A DNA stretch of 64,000 bases from Bryoerythrophyllum caledonicum (taxonomy: Eukaryota > Streptophyta > Bryopsida > Pottiales > Pottiaceae), in assembly GCA_963971425.1 (NCBI GenBank), contig OZ020526.1, forward strand, positions 4,305,976 through 4,369,975. Direction: 5' to 3'. Shown here piece after piece: positions 1 to 13,379 of this stretch. Under the pieces are notes generated by a model that saw nothing but the letters and a program-made list of their open reading frames with translations, had not been told where the DNA came from and did no database searches. Both the position numbers and the translations under genes were made by a program. How positions within the stretch are numbered: the stretch's first letter is position 1; each line of letters starts with the position of its first letter.

Positions 1-1319
1 ATTTTTATGATAATTTGTTTATGGGGTATATTCTCCATTTTTCATAGTTTCATTATCTTTTGAAATGCTTCTTAGATTTACAAATCAGCTAAAGCAAAGG
101 TTTGCCTACTCATTACTTCAATATGTTAGTTATCATATATACAAATGTATATTGATTTAATATATATCTCAACAATACTTATCAACAACTAGGCAAATGG
201 ATATGCAAGGTTGCATGTTACAGTCAACAGAATTAGTATATTTATCAAGACATTGCACTATGTGCACCATAGGTGTATGTATAATTTTCATGTTTTAATC
301 TCTAAATTACCATTTGTACCTGTGGGGTACAAATCAATTTTGGGTAGGTTCTACGAATCCAATTTTGAAGATACTTCTTGAAACTTTTAGTAAGAATAGG
401 AATACAGGATATTTATGTGAGAAATTTTTTAATTTTTTTTGGACTTGTAGTGAAAAAATTATGGTGCTTCAAACATAAAAAACTTGACTCTTTTGGCAGC
501 TCAGGAGGGTACAATAGAGATGAATAGTACTACTTTAGAGTTGACAATTGCACTTTTTTGAGGCGGGTAGTAGTGAAGGAAAGTACTAGCAACCTTCATT
601 GTTTTCAGTAAAAAAACGCATAGAAGATAAGAATTTTACTTTTTTAATAAATATTTTTTATATTTTTAGAAGATGTTGTAATAATTCTATTCATTTTTTG
701 GATTTTAGATCCAACAAATTTCCTCTATTTAAAAAATAAAATTGCTTTCCTAATTAAAGGGCCACTTTGTATACCCCTAGTTGTTGGAGGTCCATTTTTC
801 TTATTGTAAACAATTCCATTGCTTGTGATTTGTAGCGTGTAGTGACCTAACAAAATGGAGTATAGTTAGACTATATGTCTATTGATCGTTTTGAGGACTG
901 AAGATGGCTGAGTAAAGCTCTGAAATTTCTGGTGAGGAGGGGGCAAGGGACTTAGTCTTAGAGAGTGAAGGCACAGACAACATGAGCTTGCTTGCCTTGT
1001 TGCATGTCCAAAGTGTGCTTCAGATCTGAGGGGTAGGAGAGGTTTTTAGTTGTATGTGTTGGGAAGGGTTGCCAGAAACACTAGATCTGCAAGAGGTGAA
1101 CCCTGTGAGAGTTGTTGAAGTCATTTCTGTGTGGTGTTTGATCTGGAGCAAGGGAGCACATGTGTTGGCACGCAGATCTGCACTCATTATACACTTCCGC
1201 AGTAGATCTGAGTTAGATCTAGTCAAGGGATACCGAATTTGAACGCCTCCCTCATTAGTCCCACCACCTCTCTCCAACCCAAACTTTGACACCACCATTG
1301 AGAGCGACAAGAAGCCAAG
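1..1319. other. AT-rich intergenic DNA, no gene seen
   Basis: Low-complexity AT-rich sequence with many short A and T runs. The open frames here are short and resemble nothing I recognise. The stretch ends at the left target-site duplication (ACA, 1320-1322) of the CACTA element. Confidence 0.6.
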
Positions 1320-1359
1320 ACACACTATAAGAAAATAAGGGTTTTTGAGACGCCCCCGC

Positions 1360-3180
<1,821 letters not shown>

Positions 3181-3384
3181 ATTCACATCTTAACACAAAG
3201 ATACCCTTAAGGTAATCGTTCCCACAGAGAGTCACCGAGAACTACAACGACTAACATCAAGCCAAAAATCTATACAATATCGACTATACAATAGGTATAT
3301 TAAAAGAAAGGAGGGAATAAGGGTTTAGATCACAAAGCCTGGGTGTTAATTACACCAATTTTCCATTCTTCGTACGTGTGTTGT

Positions 3385-3500
3385 CTCCTTGTACGTCCTA
3401 TATTCGTATGTCGTACATTCGTATGTCGTACATTCGTACATCCTACATTCGTACGTCCTACATTTGTACGTCCTACCTTTGTACGTACTACCTTGTACGG
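3385..3500. repeat. Short tandem repeat, GTACGTCCTACATTC-type unit of about 15 bp
   Basis: Seven or so diverged copies of a roughly 15-bp unit (variants of CGTACGTCCTACATT) lie head to tail within the CACTA element. No coding function is apparent. The TACGTCC word resembles the subterminal GACGTCC motif, so the array may have grown from it. Confidence 0.7.
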
Positions 3501-3999
3501 GTAGTAAAGACTTCTATTACTCTAATCTTAGATTAGATCTGGGACTTATAGTTACACCTATGCACAATATGTACAGCCTGAGTACATGCGTACCTGACAA
3601 AAAGGGGGGGTGGTATTACCACGGATGCTGATCCGAGGACTCACAGAGATTTTAGTGTTTGACACAAGTAACAGAGACTCTTCCTCCCATTCTCTCCTTC
3701 TACCTCTACTCACTCACTTGGATGGTTATGGCATCACTGAGATCCCCCCGAAGGAATGTTAGACCCGTGTTTCCGAAACTGTGAGTGGCGTAATGTAAGT
3801 GAGCAAGGGGCCTACCCGCCCACTATCCGTCCTACTCTCAGTCTCCCCCCACATCCAATACCGCTGGAGGTAAGATGTTCAGGGGATGATACGAGTCTTC
3901 ACAACCGACACCAATCGGTATGCCGGAAGGTCACTCAAGACTCACTATGACCCTTATCCATCCGTCACTCCCCCCTTGTCCTTCCCTAGACACGTACAA

Positions 4000-4165
4000 T
4001 CTCACCTGTTATTCCCATCCACCCCAACTATTCTACTTGATGGAACAAGGAAACAACTGTAACGGTTTAGAGTTAGAGTTACGTCCCTACTAACTATCCT
4101 CTCACCTCACCTGTTATTCCCATCCACCCGGACTAATCTACTTGATGGAACAAGGAAACAATGAT
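4000..4165. repeat. Direct duplication of about 60 bp
   Basis: A block beginning CACCTGTTATTCCCATCCAC and running through CTTGATGGAACAAGGAAACAA occurs at about 4000-4055 and again at about 4110-4165 with few differences. It lies inside the CACTA element in otherwise non-coding DNA (3500-4570). Confidence 0.7.
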
Positions 4166-4570
4166 TAGATAATTAGTATAGACTTGAGGAGTGGACTACT
4201 TGAAATAGCACTCACAGTCATGTATGCAATCCGAGCTCTCCAACCTTCGAAGGTCTTCTCAGAGCGTAGGTTTAGAATTAAAACTGAAAGCAAATACACA
4301 CATCAAGCAGTGAAAAGAGGTGCCTCGAGACTCCTCTCTTATACTGCCAAGGACTCACACAAGAGTCCAAACTCAAAAGATACCTAAAACGACGCATTAA
4401 CTACTCTTGGCGGCGGTGGCCGCCACTACTCACGACGTGCACCTTCAGAAGGTGACTTATTACACAAATTCCAAGGCAAAACCAAGTCAAAACCAAAGTC
4501 AACCGGGGGCCAAATCCCGGAATGAGCAGTGACCTACGAAACAAGATCCTTACCCTATAGACGTAAGTTT

Positions 4571-6542
4571 CTACCTACCCTGTGCCAACTCCTCGAGCCT
4601 CTTCTTCTCCTCCTTCCTTCTAGGTTTCTTAGAGCTTCGGCTCGAAGACGGGGTGGGTGCAGCCGTAGCAAGTGTCATCAAAGGTGCCAAAGTGGCATCC
4701 GTGGGCTGAGTCGGAGTGGCAAATGAACGGGACACGGTTTCTCTTGTAGAGAAAGTGGTGGCCATCCCGGTGGAGGTAACGGGTAAGGATACTGGAACTG
4801 GAGGAAACTTGGACCGAGATGGAAGAATCGATACCTGGGTCGGAGTTGTCATGATATCCGGGCCGGATGTAAGAACCGGGAGGTGCCAATGAGAAGAACT
4901 CTCACTGGTAGTCTTTCCAAGGGGAAAGACACTCGATAAAGAGGCCATAGCTGGCGCAGAGCAAACGGTGTCACCTTGGGGTGGCTGGCGATGGCGGATC
5001 AAGGGTGGGGATTCAACACCTGCATCTAAGCTCTCCTTCCATCCACTCTGCGTCTGGGTGGTGATTTCTGAAGGAGAGGGTCTCGCCGGAGCCCTCGTAG
5101 GTCGCACGAGAGGAGATGGACTGTCAAGGTCCACCATAGCCTTCCCCTTGTTATTGCCCGTGCCACGATCTTCCGTATCGGAGTCCGAATCTTTGTCCTT
5201 GCTTGAGCTGTCGGAGTCATCTACGAACTTGGGTAAGATGTGTGTAAGGTTGCTTACCAATAACCTCATGCTGGCATAAGCCTCCTCGACCTTCACGGTT
5301 TGCTCCATCATGAATGCGATCACCCTCTTGCTCAAAACGTGGTCATCTCTCTCCAACCTAGCATCGAACATCCGGGCCTTAAGTACGACATCTACAGGTA
5401 GGTGCAAGGCATCCTCCACTCGTTGTAATGCCTCCGCAGAAGCATTCGTTTGGAGAAGAGCTTCCTTCTACCTCTTCTCTGCCTCCAAGGCCCGACTCTT
5501 CATCTTGGTCATCTCCAAGGTGAGCCGGTGGACCTTCTGTTCCATACTACGGAGGTCGCTCGCTCCTCCTATACTTTCCTTGATCGCCGCGACTAGTCCT
5601 TGGATGGGTGGATTACCCACCAAGCTACTCACATGTGCCAAGGTCTTGTCGGTGTCCTCTACGTATACCCGCAGGGCCTCAATGAGTTCAGATGCCCGAT
5701 AAGTCTTGTCTCCGATGTGTGCAGGCCCTGTAACTGCTGCGCGGAGTGCGGCTCGGGTCCGAGTGGCAGGGGCTCCTCCTTCTCTCCTTCTCTGACGCTT
5801 GGGGGGTGGAGGCGCCTCTTCTGCTGATGGGGAGGAGGTGCTTCCTCCCTCAGAACCCGACTCGTACTCCGACTCTGTCCCCTGGAACTTCTTCATCATC
5901 AAATGGGTTCCGTACGCCGTTGTCTCCTCTGGCGTGGTTTCCTTGAAGTGATGATAGAGGTGGATCAAGAAGGGACAAAGAGGAGAGCGCTTGGCATTGC
6001 TAACACTCTTGGTCAACCGGAGTACTACGTCCTTCACAATGATGGCCCAATTTACCATCCTCTCTTCTAAATACGATCCGTACACGGTGTTAGCAAGAGT
6101 CATGGTAACTCTCGTGGGTTTTTCAGGGTGTAGAATGGGTATGAGGAAAGCAAAGACCCGTCGGGCTCGAGAGTCTATGCAATCCTTCAAACCATAACCG
6201 TTCTTGGAGTCCTTGGTGTCGAATCGTCCCTTGCTATACTCCTCCTTCTTCAAAACTCGTCCATCCTGCACCCTGTCGAGGAAACTCGTACACCTCCTGC
6301 CACTTACCCATAGTCCACCGGTCTGGGCAAGGCCGGATACTATCACCCTCAGGTTCCGGTAATGGGTCTTGCCTTAGTTCTTGCACGGTAGACTCGATGC
6401 AGAAACTCCAACAAAAGTTAAAGAGGGAGAGACATCCCATGCGAAGGAGGTCCTCTTTGAGTTTGGTAAGCTCCAGGGGGTGCTTGGGAATGGCGGGGGA
6501 AATGGCCTTTATCGAAGACAGGGTCGGGTTGGAGGAAGCCAT
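4571..6542 (-). pseudogene. Broken transposon-type gene (plant transposon protein-like) carried in the CACTA element
   Basis: Read on the minus strand, an ATG at 6540-6542 opens a frame that shifts at about 6290. It continues through a globular stretch (around LANTVYGSYLEERMVNWAII and FLIHLYHHF), an acidic/proline-rich linker with a basic patch (PPPPKRQRRR), and a coiled-coil-like Glu/Lys/Leu-rich stretch. An in-frame TAG at 5468-5470 interrupts the coiled coil, and the same frame continues to 4571 through an acidic Ser/Asp-rich tail. The globular part reminds me of the 'putative plant transposon protein' (Transposase_32-like) family found beside plant retroelements; that is recognition from memory. 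About 650 residues would be encoded without the breaks. One frameshift and one nonsense codon make it a pseudogene. Its presence inside a CACTA element suggests capture or nested insertion. Confidence 0.55.
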
Positions 6543-6597
6543 GACCCCTCTCTTGTTGCTAGACAGCCTCCGTCTTTCCTTCCTCCGCCTCGTGCAC

Positions 6598-6850
6598 AGC
6601 CCCCGGGCTCTCGTCCTGTGGACAGCTTATACGTACCAACCTTGTGCACAACCTCCGGGCTCTCGTCCTGCAGACAACTTATAAGTACCAACCTTGTGCA
6701 CAACCTCCGGGCTCTCGTCCTGTGGACAGCTTATACGTATCAATCTTGTGCACAACCTCCGGGCTCTCGTCCTGCGGACACCATGTACGTACCAACCTTG
6801 TGCACAACCTCCGGGCTCTCGTCCTGCGGACACCCTGTACGTACCTTTCT
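6598..6850. repeat. Minisatellite, 52-bp unit, about 5 copies
   Basis: The words CTCCGGGCTCTCGTCCTG and GTACCAACCTTGTGCACAAC recur every 52 bp (6608, 6660, 6712, 6764, 6816). The array lies just upstream of the start of the minus-strand pseudogene. All frames stay open through it, so the long open frames here are not evidence of genes. Confidence 0.9.
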
Positions 6851-6914
6851 CACCTGGCCGGCATGGGTTTCCTCCGAGGGTCGGTACTTCCTTAGGCAGC
6901 CTCCTAGTTCACAG

Positions 6915-7350
6915 TCTGCTCGTGGTCGGGTCGCCTCCGGGCTCTCGTGTACAGGCTGCTCGTGGTCAGGTCGCCTCCGGGCTCTCGTATACAGGCTGCT
7001 CGTGGTCGGTCCCCTCCGGCTCTCGTGTATACAGGCTGCTCGTGGTCGGTCGCCTCCGGCTCTCGTGTATACAGGCTGCTCGTGGTCGGTCACCTCCGGC
7101 TCTTGTGTATACAAGTTGCTCGTGGTCGGTCGCCTCCGGCTCTCGTGTATACAAGCTGCTCGTGGTCAGGTCGCCTCCAGGCTCGTGTGTACAAGCTGCT
7201 CGTGGTCAGGTCGCCTCCGGGCTTGTGTGTACAATTTGCTCGTGATCAGGTCACCTCCGGGCTCGTGTTCACAACCTACTCGTGGTCAGGTCGCCTCCAG
7301 CTCTCGTGTACAGGCTGCTCGTGATCAGGTCGCCTCCGGGCTCTCGTCCT
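6915..7350. repeat. Minisatellite, 40-bp unit, about 11 copies
   Basis: TGCTCGTGGTC recurs at 6918, 6957, 6997, 7037, 7077, 7117, 7157, 7197 and onward, a steady 40-bp period. Each unit contains CGCCTCCGGGCTC or a close variant, the same core as the two neighbouring arrays. The open frames over it are by-products of the repeat. Confidence 0.9.
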
Positions 7351-7616
7351 GCTTCTAGTCTCCTCTCTGTTGACTCTCTCTCTCTCTCTATGTCACGATG
7401 TAGAGCTAAAGGGGAGAGTTTGTTTAAGTAGTCGGTGTTGATGCGACTAGGAAGATTCCTTCTGCCTGCGGTTGAAGCATCCAAGTCTCTTCCCTTCGCT
7501 CTTGCTTTCCAGGTTGTATTCATGATCTCCTTATCCCGAGTATGATTGTAGCCTCCAGGTTCCTCGATGCCTTTTCACACTCGGTGGACAGTCTGTATAT
7601 AATGATGGCCAGTTCA

Positions 7617-7925
7617 GTTTCCGGGCTCGGGTAGGAAGCAGCCTCCGGGCTCGGGTAGGAAGTAGCCTCCGGGCTCGGGTATCGGGCAGCCTCCGGGCTC
7701 GGGTAGGGAGTAGCCTCCGGGCTCGGGTATCGGGCAGCCTCCGGGCTCGGGTAGGGAGTAGCCTCCGGGCTCGGGTATCGGGAAGCCTCCGAGCTCGGGT
7801 AGGAAGCAGTCTCCGGGCTCGGGTATGTGGCAGTCTCCAGGCTCGGGTATGTGGCAGTCTCCGGGCTCGGGTAGGGAGCAACCTCCGGGCTCGGGTGTGG
7901 AGCAGCCTCCGGGCTCGTCCTTCGT
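7617..7925. repeat. Minisatellite, 24-bp unit, 13 copies
   Basis: CCGGGCTCGGG recurs every 24 bp from 7621 to 7909 (13 positions). The period is a multiple of three, so on the minus strand it reads as an eight-residue Pro-Glu-Pro-Gly-Gly repeat. No stable gene context is visible, so I treat it as a minisatellite. It shares the core CCTCCGGGCTC with the 52-bp and 40-bp arrays upstream. Confidence 0.92.
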
Positions 7926-8186
7926 GTTTTTAGGATACTTAAGCAATCCTCACTAAGGGTTTTCCTTAACCTATACAATAAACTATACTAAAGTAGTATT
8001 AACCCAATCCCTGAACTAATTAGCCTAAGATTATTATAATTAACTTCCTAACCTAAAAATTTTGAAAATTCATGGTACGACAACGTAAACACCCCGGATT
8101 TTAGTTAATGCCCCTTTTTACGTCCATATTGATAAAATGCCCGTTCATTTTGACGTCCCAGAAACCCTTGTTTTCTTATAGTGACA

Positions 8187-9100
8187 GCAGCGTTGCTGCC
8201 ATCACATCAACGCACCTCACCACTTACAGGCTACATCTTACCCCCCCTATACCTTTCTGCTCTTTCCTTGCTTCACCATTGTTATTCTTACACTGTCACC
8301 ATGCTCTGTTAGAAACATATACACTTTACACAATAGGTCTAACAGCATTTGCTTAAAAAAATTGTACACCAGATCTGGAGGTCAACATCGCAGAACAACC
8401 TCTGGAGTGGAGTTCGACACAACAAGCCTCAAAGATCTACTTCAAGGAATCAACAACATACTAAATCAGGCCATTTCTATCCATCTCCATTTCTTTTCTG
8501 CAATAGACACTCTAATTACTAGTAACACCACATCCACACACACTAGCTGTAGTATACCAAAATCTCACCATGACATCACATACATACAGATCCACACTAA
8601 AATCCTAATAGAAAATTATGCTAAGCTCGTGTTTATAGATTGCACGCGGAAGCGCTCGCAAAATTTTCCAGATCTGGATCAACTTACGCATCAGCAACAA
8701 CAGATAAACACATCATCAACACCGAAAAAAATCGACATCAGAGCAAGAGGACACAAGAACACAACGTAGCAGCCAACAAATCCGCACCAACTCTATCCAC
8801 ATCAAGATCGCAGCAAGATTTCACAACAAAGGCACAACAACACAAGGTGACATCCGCACCAAGAATGCAGAAGACAGAAAGGCAGCAGCAGAGAGCAACC
8901 CACAGCAACACTACATCAAAGAACAACTCACGTCAACACAGCAACAAGAAGATACCCACGGCAACACAAGAGACAACAACCCACGTTAACAATACAACAC
9001 CTCAAGACCATACGATAACCTATAGATCTCTTTCTCCAAGTTCCCCCTATTGTATTCCTCCCTTCTTTCCACTCCCCACCTGTAGGTCCTCTCACCATCC
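8187..9100. other. Region between the CACTA element and the LINE monomers; no supportable gene
   Basis: Moderately AT-rich, with an ATG-less plus-strand open frame from about 8362 to 8769 rich in Thr, Ser and Gln. I recognise no domain. It could be LINE 5' sequence or host DNA; the 5' boundary of the LINE cannot be fixed from one full-length copy. Confidence 0.4.
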
Positions 9101-9104
9101 TCTC

Positions 9105-9485
9105 CTCTATCTCTACAATCCCCTTCTCCCTCCCCCCCACGTCCCCGGTCTCTAACACCCCCCCTCTGCCCCTCCCTCATTGTCCCTCTCTCCCCCTCTC
9201 CCTCCCCTCTCTCACTATTCCCCTCCCTCCCCCCGCCTCCCTCTCGCTCCCCACCCCCCTCTCCTTCCCCTCCCAACTGTATTCTCCACCTCTCCAATCC
9301 CCCGCTCCCTCCCCCCCCACGTCCCCGGCCTCTAACACCCCCCCTCTGCCCCTCCCTCACTATCCCTCTCTCCCCCCCTCCCTCCCCTCTCTCATTGTTC
9401 CCCTCCCTCCCCCCCTCCCTCTCGCTCCCCACCCCCCTCTCCTTCCCCTTCCAACTGTATTCTCCACCTCTCCAATCCCCCACCC
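9105..9485. repeat. Pyrimidine-rich tandem monomers, 180-bp unit, about 2 copies
   Basis: CACGTCCCCGG occurs at 9139 and 9319, and the surrounding C/T-rich sequence repeats with the same 180-bp spacing. The array sits just upstream of the LINE ORF1. Tandem 5' monomers of this size act as promoters in some mammalian L1 elements; a similar role here is inference. A looser repeat of GCGACCTCCC and AACCCAAGTTGC words follows at 9600-9780. Confidence 0.75.
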
Positions 9486-9945
9486 CTCCTTGTTCCAAAC
9501 CCTCCATGTCCCTGGAGATCGTCGCCCTCACTAGTCGCTTCCCGAATCTCCTCCTCCTGCAGGCAGGCAAAACCCCTCTCTCCCTGATTTCCAACCCCCC
9601 AAACCCTAGCGACCCCCCAAACCCAAGTTGCAACCCCCAAAACCCAAGATGCGACCTCCCAAACCCAAGTTGCGACCTCCCCCTCCAGTATAGCGACCCC
9701 CCTCACAAGACCTGCGACTCTCCTCTCTCCCACAGCGACCTTCCTTCCCCACATAGCGACCTCCTTCCCTCCAGTAGAGACCTACCTTCCTACACATAGA
9801 GACCTCCTTTCTTCCTATAGCAACCCAACTCCCTCCAGCACCAACTCGGCAAGCCAGGTAAGTTACTCTACCCTTACCACTTGCGTTTTTCATTTATATT
9901 TCCTACAACTAATAAAAACAACAAAAACTCTAATTAATTGCACTA

Positions 9946-11708
9946 GTGTCAAAAAAAATCAAGCGCTCCAAACTAAAACTAAAATCAAAATACATAAAAT
10001 CTAGTTTAGAATATCCTAACTCGCCTAAACAAGTGTATGAGTACAACATAGATATGGACCAGTGGGGCAGTAGACGAATTCTTACGTATAGAGATGACAT
10101 AGGGATTGAAGCATCCGGTGAAAAACTCAAGAGACACCCAAGCATTGCCTCCACAACAAGCCAAGATGAAGTATCCTCCTCCAGCAAGAAAAAGAAGAGC
10201 TCCAATGAAGAAGGTATGGTGCACGCACTTGATCTCGATGTCTCTTCTTTCAAATTTTGGCTCAGGTTCCAAGTTACGAAAGATATGGCCAAGGCAGTAG
10301 GACTCAAACCGCTACACAATGATGAGTCCATACCCGACATAATAACAAGAGGAATAAAAGAAATGGAGGCCAAAGAAATCACCCTAGCAACTCCGGCATT
10401 CCCACAAATTCCTCAAATCCTCTACCTTTGCGCATGAAAATGAGTCATTGGACAACACTTCAACATAACACAAATCCCGTTTGACATCTCGGTTAATGAA
10501 AACACCGGTCTTGTCCTTAACTTCCATGTTTCAATTTACTTCGAGTTATCTAACCAAGTACTCATGCATGATGATGTCAAAGCTTTGGTGGTTGACAGGC
10601 TAAAATACATGGAGATTGAAGTTGGAAAAAAGATAATTGACCCCATCTCTATTCTTTGCATGAGTTTGAAAAATGCGGGGAAAAAGGGGGTTTGGGCGGG
10701 TGTAATTAAATTACACTTGCATAAGCCCGAGATAGATGGCATTGGACTTCTCAAAGGTCTTAGACCTTTTATCCTAAAACTAGACAAACAATATGTTTGT
10801 GGCAAAGTATGTAAAACCTATCATGATATTTCAAAAAACTCTAACCTCTCTTCGAAAATCAAAAGTGAGTCCCTTAAAGGCATGTCCGCAAATGATCTCT
10901 TTGTGGAGATTCTCCAAAATAGTTTTAACCGTGGGCTTGAATTTGAAGTAACAAGTGTGCAGAAACTCAAGGAAGAGTCCCATGCTTTTATTATTGCACC
11001 AACTCCCCAACAAGAGGCAAAGATCAAGATCTACAAAGTGGCAACCAACCATGAGCTTTTGCAACCTACGAGTAATGATGGAGCTTCATCAATTGGCACT
11101 AATCGTGAGAGTAAGGCAAAGAAGGATGCTATTACCCTAACCTTATCCCCATTGCCTATTTGTATGAACATGGTAGATACTAGTGAAGAAATCCACAAAA
11201 TCATGGGGGTGGAAAATGCCAGCTACATTTGGTTTCATTGTGATGATGGAACTAGGCACAATGGTACTGCTAAAGTCCATTGCATCAATCCTATAATCTA
11301 TAGGAAATTTTTGGGTAAAGTTATCAAGATAGGAGGACACTACGTGGATTTTGCACCACACCAAAGAAGTCTTGATGGAGTTGAGCCACCCACCAAGGAT
11401 CAGATTGCGGAGTTTGGATTCTTAGATGTTAACAAAGCCATTGTTAACACCGTGGAGGCCTTCAGATGGAAGAGCCAACAAACAACCTCACAAATAATGA
11501 CATCATTGCCATTGTGGAGTCCAAGGTGGAAGAAAACAACAAGAAGCTAAGACTAGAGACACAAGCGGACGCGGTCAAGAAGCATGATGAGTTGAAGGCC
11601 CAAATGATCACCATCCAAGAGTCAATGAGTACGGCCCTTGCATCCTTGCAAGCCATCACCAAAGTTATGACCACCCCAAGAATCGAAGATGGGAAGTCAA
11701 ACATGTGA
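9946..11708 (+). pseudogene. LINE ORF1 (gag-like, RNA-binding), broken
   Basis: The frame opens at a GTG (9946), probably a mutated ATG, with a Lys-rich N-terminus. It reads to a TGA at 10435-10437, and a second in-frame TGA follows at 10441-10443. The same frame then continues as a long open stretch to about 11460. Its last third contains a motif around GKVIKIGGHYVDFAPHQRSL, which looks like the end of an RNA-binding fold. A frameshift near 11460 leads to a final 80-residue segment rich in Glu, Lys, Ala and Leu with heptad-like spacing, probably a coiled coil. ORF1 proteins of LINEs bind the element RNA and often trimerise through coiled coils. Identification rests on position upstream of ORF2 and on composition. 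I do not recognise the family by sequence. Confidence 0.55.
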
Positions 11709-12594
11709 AGATTGAAGACCGCAAGGCAAAAGGTATTATACACATACCACCCCTTCTTATATACAAGTTACACACACTTTGCAACCACTACAATAGAAGG
11801 CAATACAAGGTAGAATACATGATAGCTTACAAAGTTGCATACATAGTAGAATACATTGTATTGAACAAGGTGGATAAGGTAGTCTACATGGCACAATATA
11901 AGAGAAATTATAGGATAGTACACATAGCCGTACACCCCCTAGGATATACATACCTCAATACATATACCATATACTCATTCTGTATTATAACAAAACATAA
12001 ATACATAAGTTATACCAAATACATATTGTCTTGTACAAAAAAACACACAAATACATACAAAAATATTGATATACACTCTAATACAAATATTAAAGTAAAT
12101 AAACGAAAAAATATCTCTATACGTATAAAAATTGATACAAATATTGGCAAATATACCAACACATATACTACCCCAAATACCAACACAAATAACAACATAA
12201 ATAAAAATACCTCTACAAATACCTCTACAAACACCTATACAAACACCAAAATAAAAGCACACAATATAAAACTAAGAACTACTCCATGTCTACAACACAC
12301 ATATCATAAAAGACAATATACCCAATTTAAAAAATTGTGTGACCATCAATACAAAGACACAAAATACAAACATAGAACATACAATGTACACACTAGTTAT
12401 ACACAAACTCCTACATCCACAACTACAAACATACCTACTACAATACATATACATATACTTACACATACATACATCCACACACATAAAAACACTCATACAT
12501 ATGCACACACAAACACATACACACACACTCACATACACATACATGTAAACTTACACATGCACACACATACACACATGCACATACCCATACACAA
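11709..12594. repeat. Low-complexity (ACATA/ATACAA)n spacer between ORF1 and ORF2
   Basis: Nearly 900 bp of A/C/T-rich, G-poor sequence built of ACATACA, ATACAAA and ACACAC words. The plus strand has no stop in one frame, which gives a Tyr/Thr/Asn/Lys-rich reading frame with no ATG at its start. I read this as composition rather than a gene. The frame ends in TGA overlapping the ATG of ORF2 (ATGA, 12595-12598). Confidence 0.7.
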
Positions 12595-13350
12595 ATGACT
12601 CCAAAAGACACCAACACAAAATTACACACAAATGACCTAACCAAAAAACAACATAACATTAAAAACATACACCACAAAATCCTACTATTACTAGGAGGAG
12701 ACATTGAAACTAACCCAAGACCCATGCCAAATGTGCTAAAATACCACCCCATATCACACAAGAAAAATGCCAAAACTTATTTCATCCCCAGCACCATCAA
12801 ATTGCACCCGGAATATCGACACATCTCTAAAAAATTTGCACCTCTACTAAAACCCACACACATACTACACCAACTACACAGCACTATGCACCCACACATT
12901 GATCAATATATACAACTACAAAATACGCGCTCATCATCAGACATACTATACGCTCTTATAACCACTATCCACCCAAACTTAGACATGTGTAACCACCTTA
13001 TAAACACACAAAACCCAAACATAACTCAATGGACTAACACATTACTACACACTCTCTCTAACTTACAAAATCCACCAAAAAGACACATCAACATTCCACA
13101 CCCTTATACAACATTTCTTGAAGAAAATCAAAGCACCATAAACCACGACACATCAATACATAAAGAATTATACGAGTTTATACATAGGCAAAACATACCC
13201 CCCTCAAATGATATAATAAAAAAAAAAATTCCTTACCTCCCTAACAATCTAATTAACGAGCCACTAAAATGTCTCAACCCCATACCAGAATATACTCATT
13301 CGCCCCCCCCCCCCACCATTCTATCTTCCTCTAGAGAATCAAAATATTAA
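12595..13350 (+). pseudogene. LINE ORF2 N-terminal part with 2A-like motif
   Basis: An ATG at 12595 opens a 251-codon frame. Residues 30-43 read LLLLGGDIETNPRP, a close match to the 2A ribosome-skipping consensus D(V/I)ExNPGP preceded by a Leu-rich stretch. The one departure is Gly to Arg in the NPGP core (codon AGA at 12718-12720, one transition from GGA). The next 200 residues are Asn/His/Pro-rich and unrecognised. A frameshift between 13350 and 13386 separates this part from the endonuclease. 2A-like sequences near the N-terminus of LINE proteins are known in trypanosomes and marine invertebrates. Here the motif would have released a short leader of about 42 residues, but the present copy lacks the essential glycine. 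Confidence 0.65.
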
Positions 13351-13379
13351 TTCGAATAATGACAATACATACATAATAA

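Noticed and set aside
6381..7358. 325-codon Cys/Ser/Arg-rich plus-strand frame
   Set aside because: Generated by the 52- and 40-bp minisatellites; several overlapping frames are equally open.
7617..7925. CRISPR-like array
   Set aside because: Units are contiguous 24-bp tandem repeats without spacers, in a plant genome.
7520..7978. Pro/Glu/Gly or Arg-rich repeat protein on the minus strand
   Set aside because: All frames are open because the 24-bp minisatellite has a period divisible by three; no gene context supports it.
8362..9155. Open frames proposed as an extra LINE protein
   Set aside because: They lack ATG starts and recognisable domains.
9392..9893. Gly-rich minus-strand frames
   Set aside because: Shadows of the C/T-rich monomers and linker.
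11705..12598. 297-codon Thr/Tyr/Asn-rich frame before LINE ORF2
   Set aside because: It starts at GTG, is low-complexity throughout and is stop-free because of composition.
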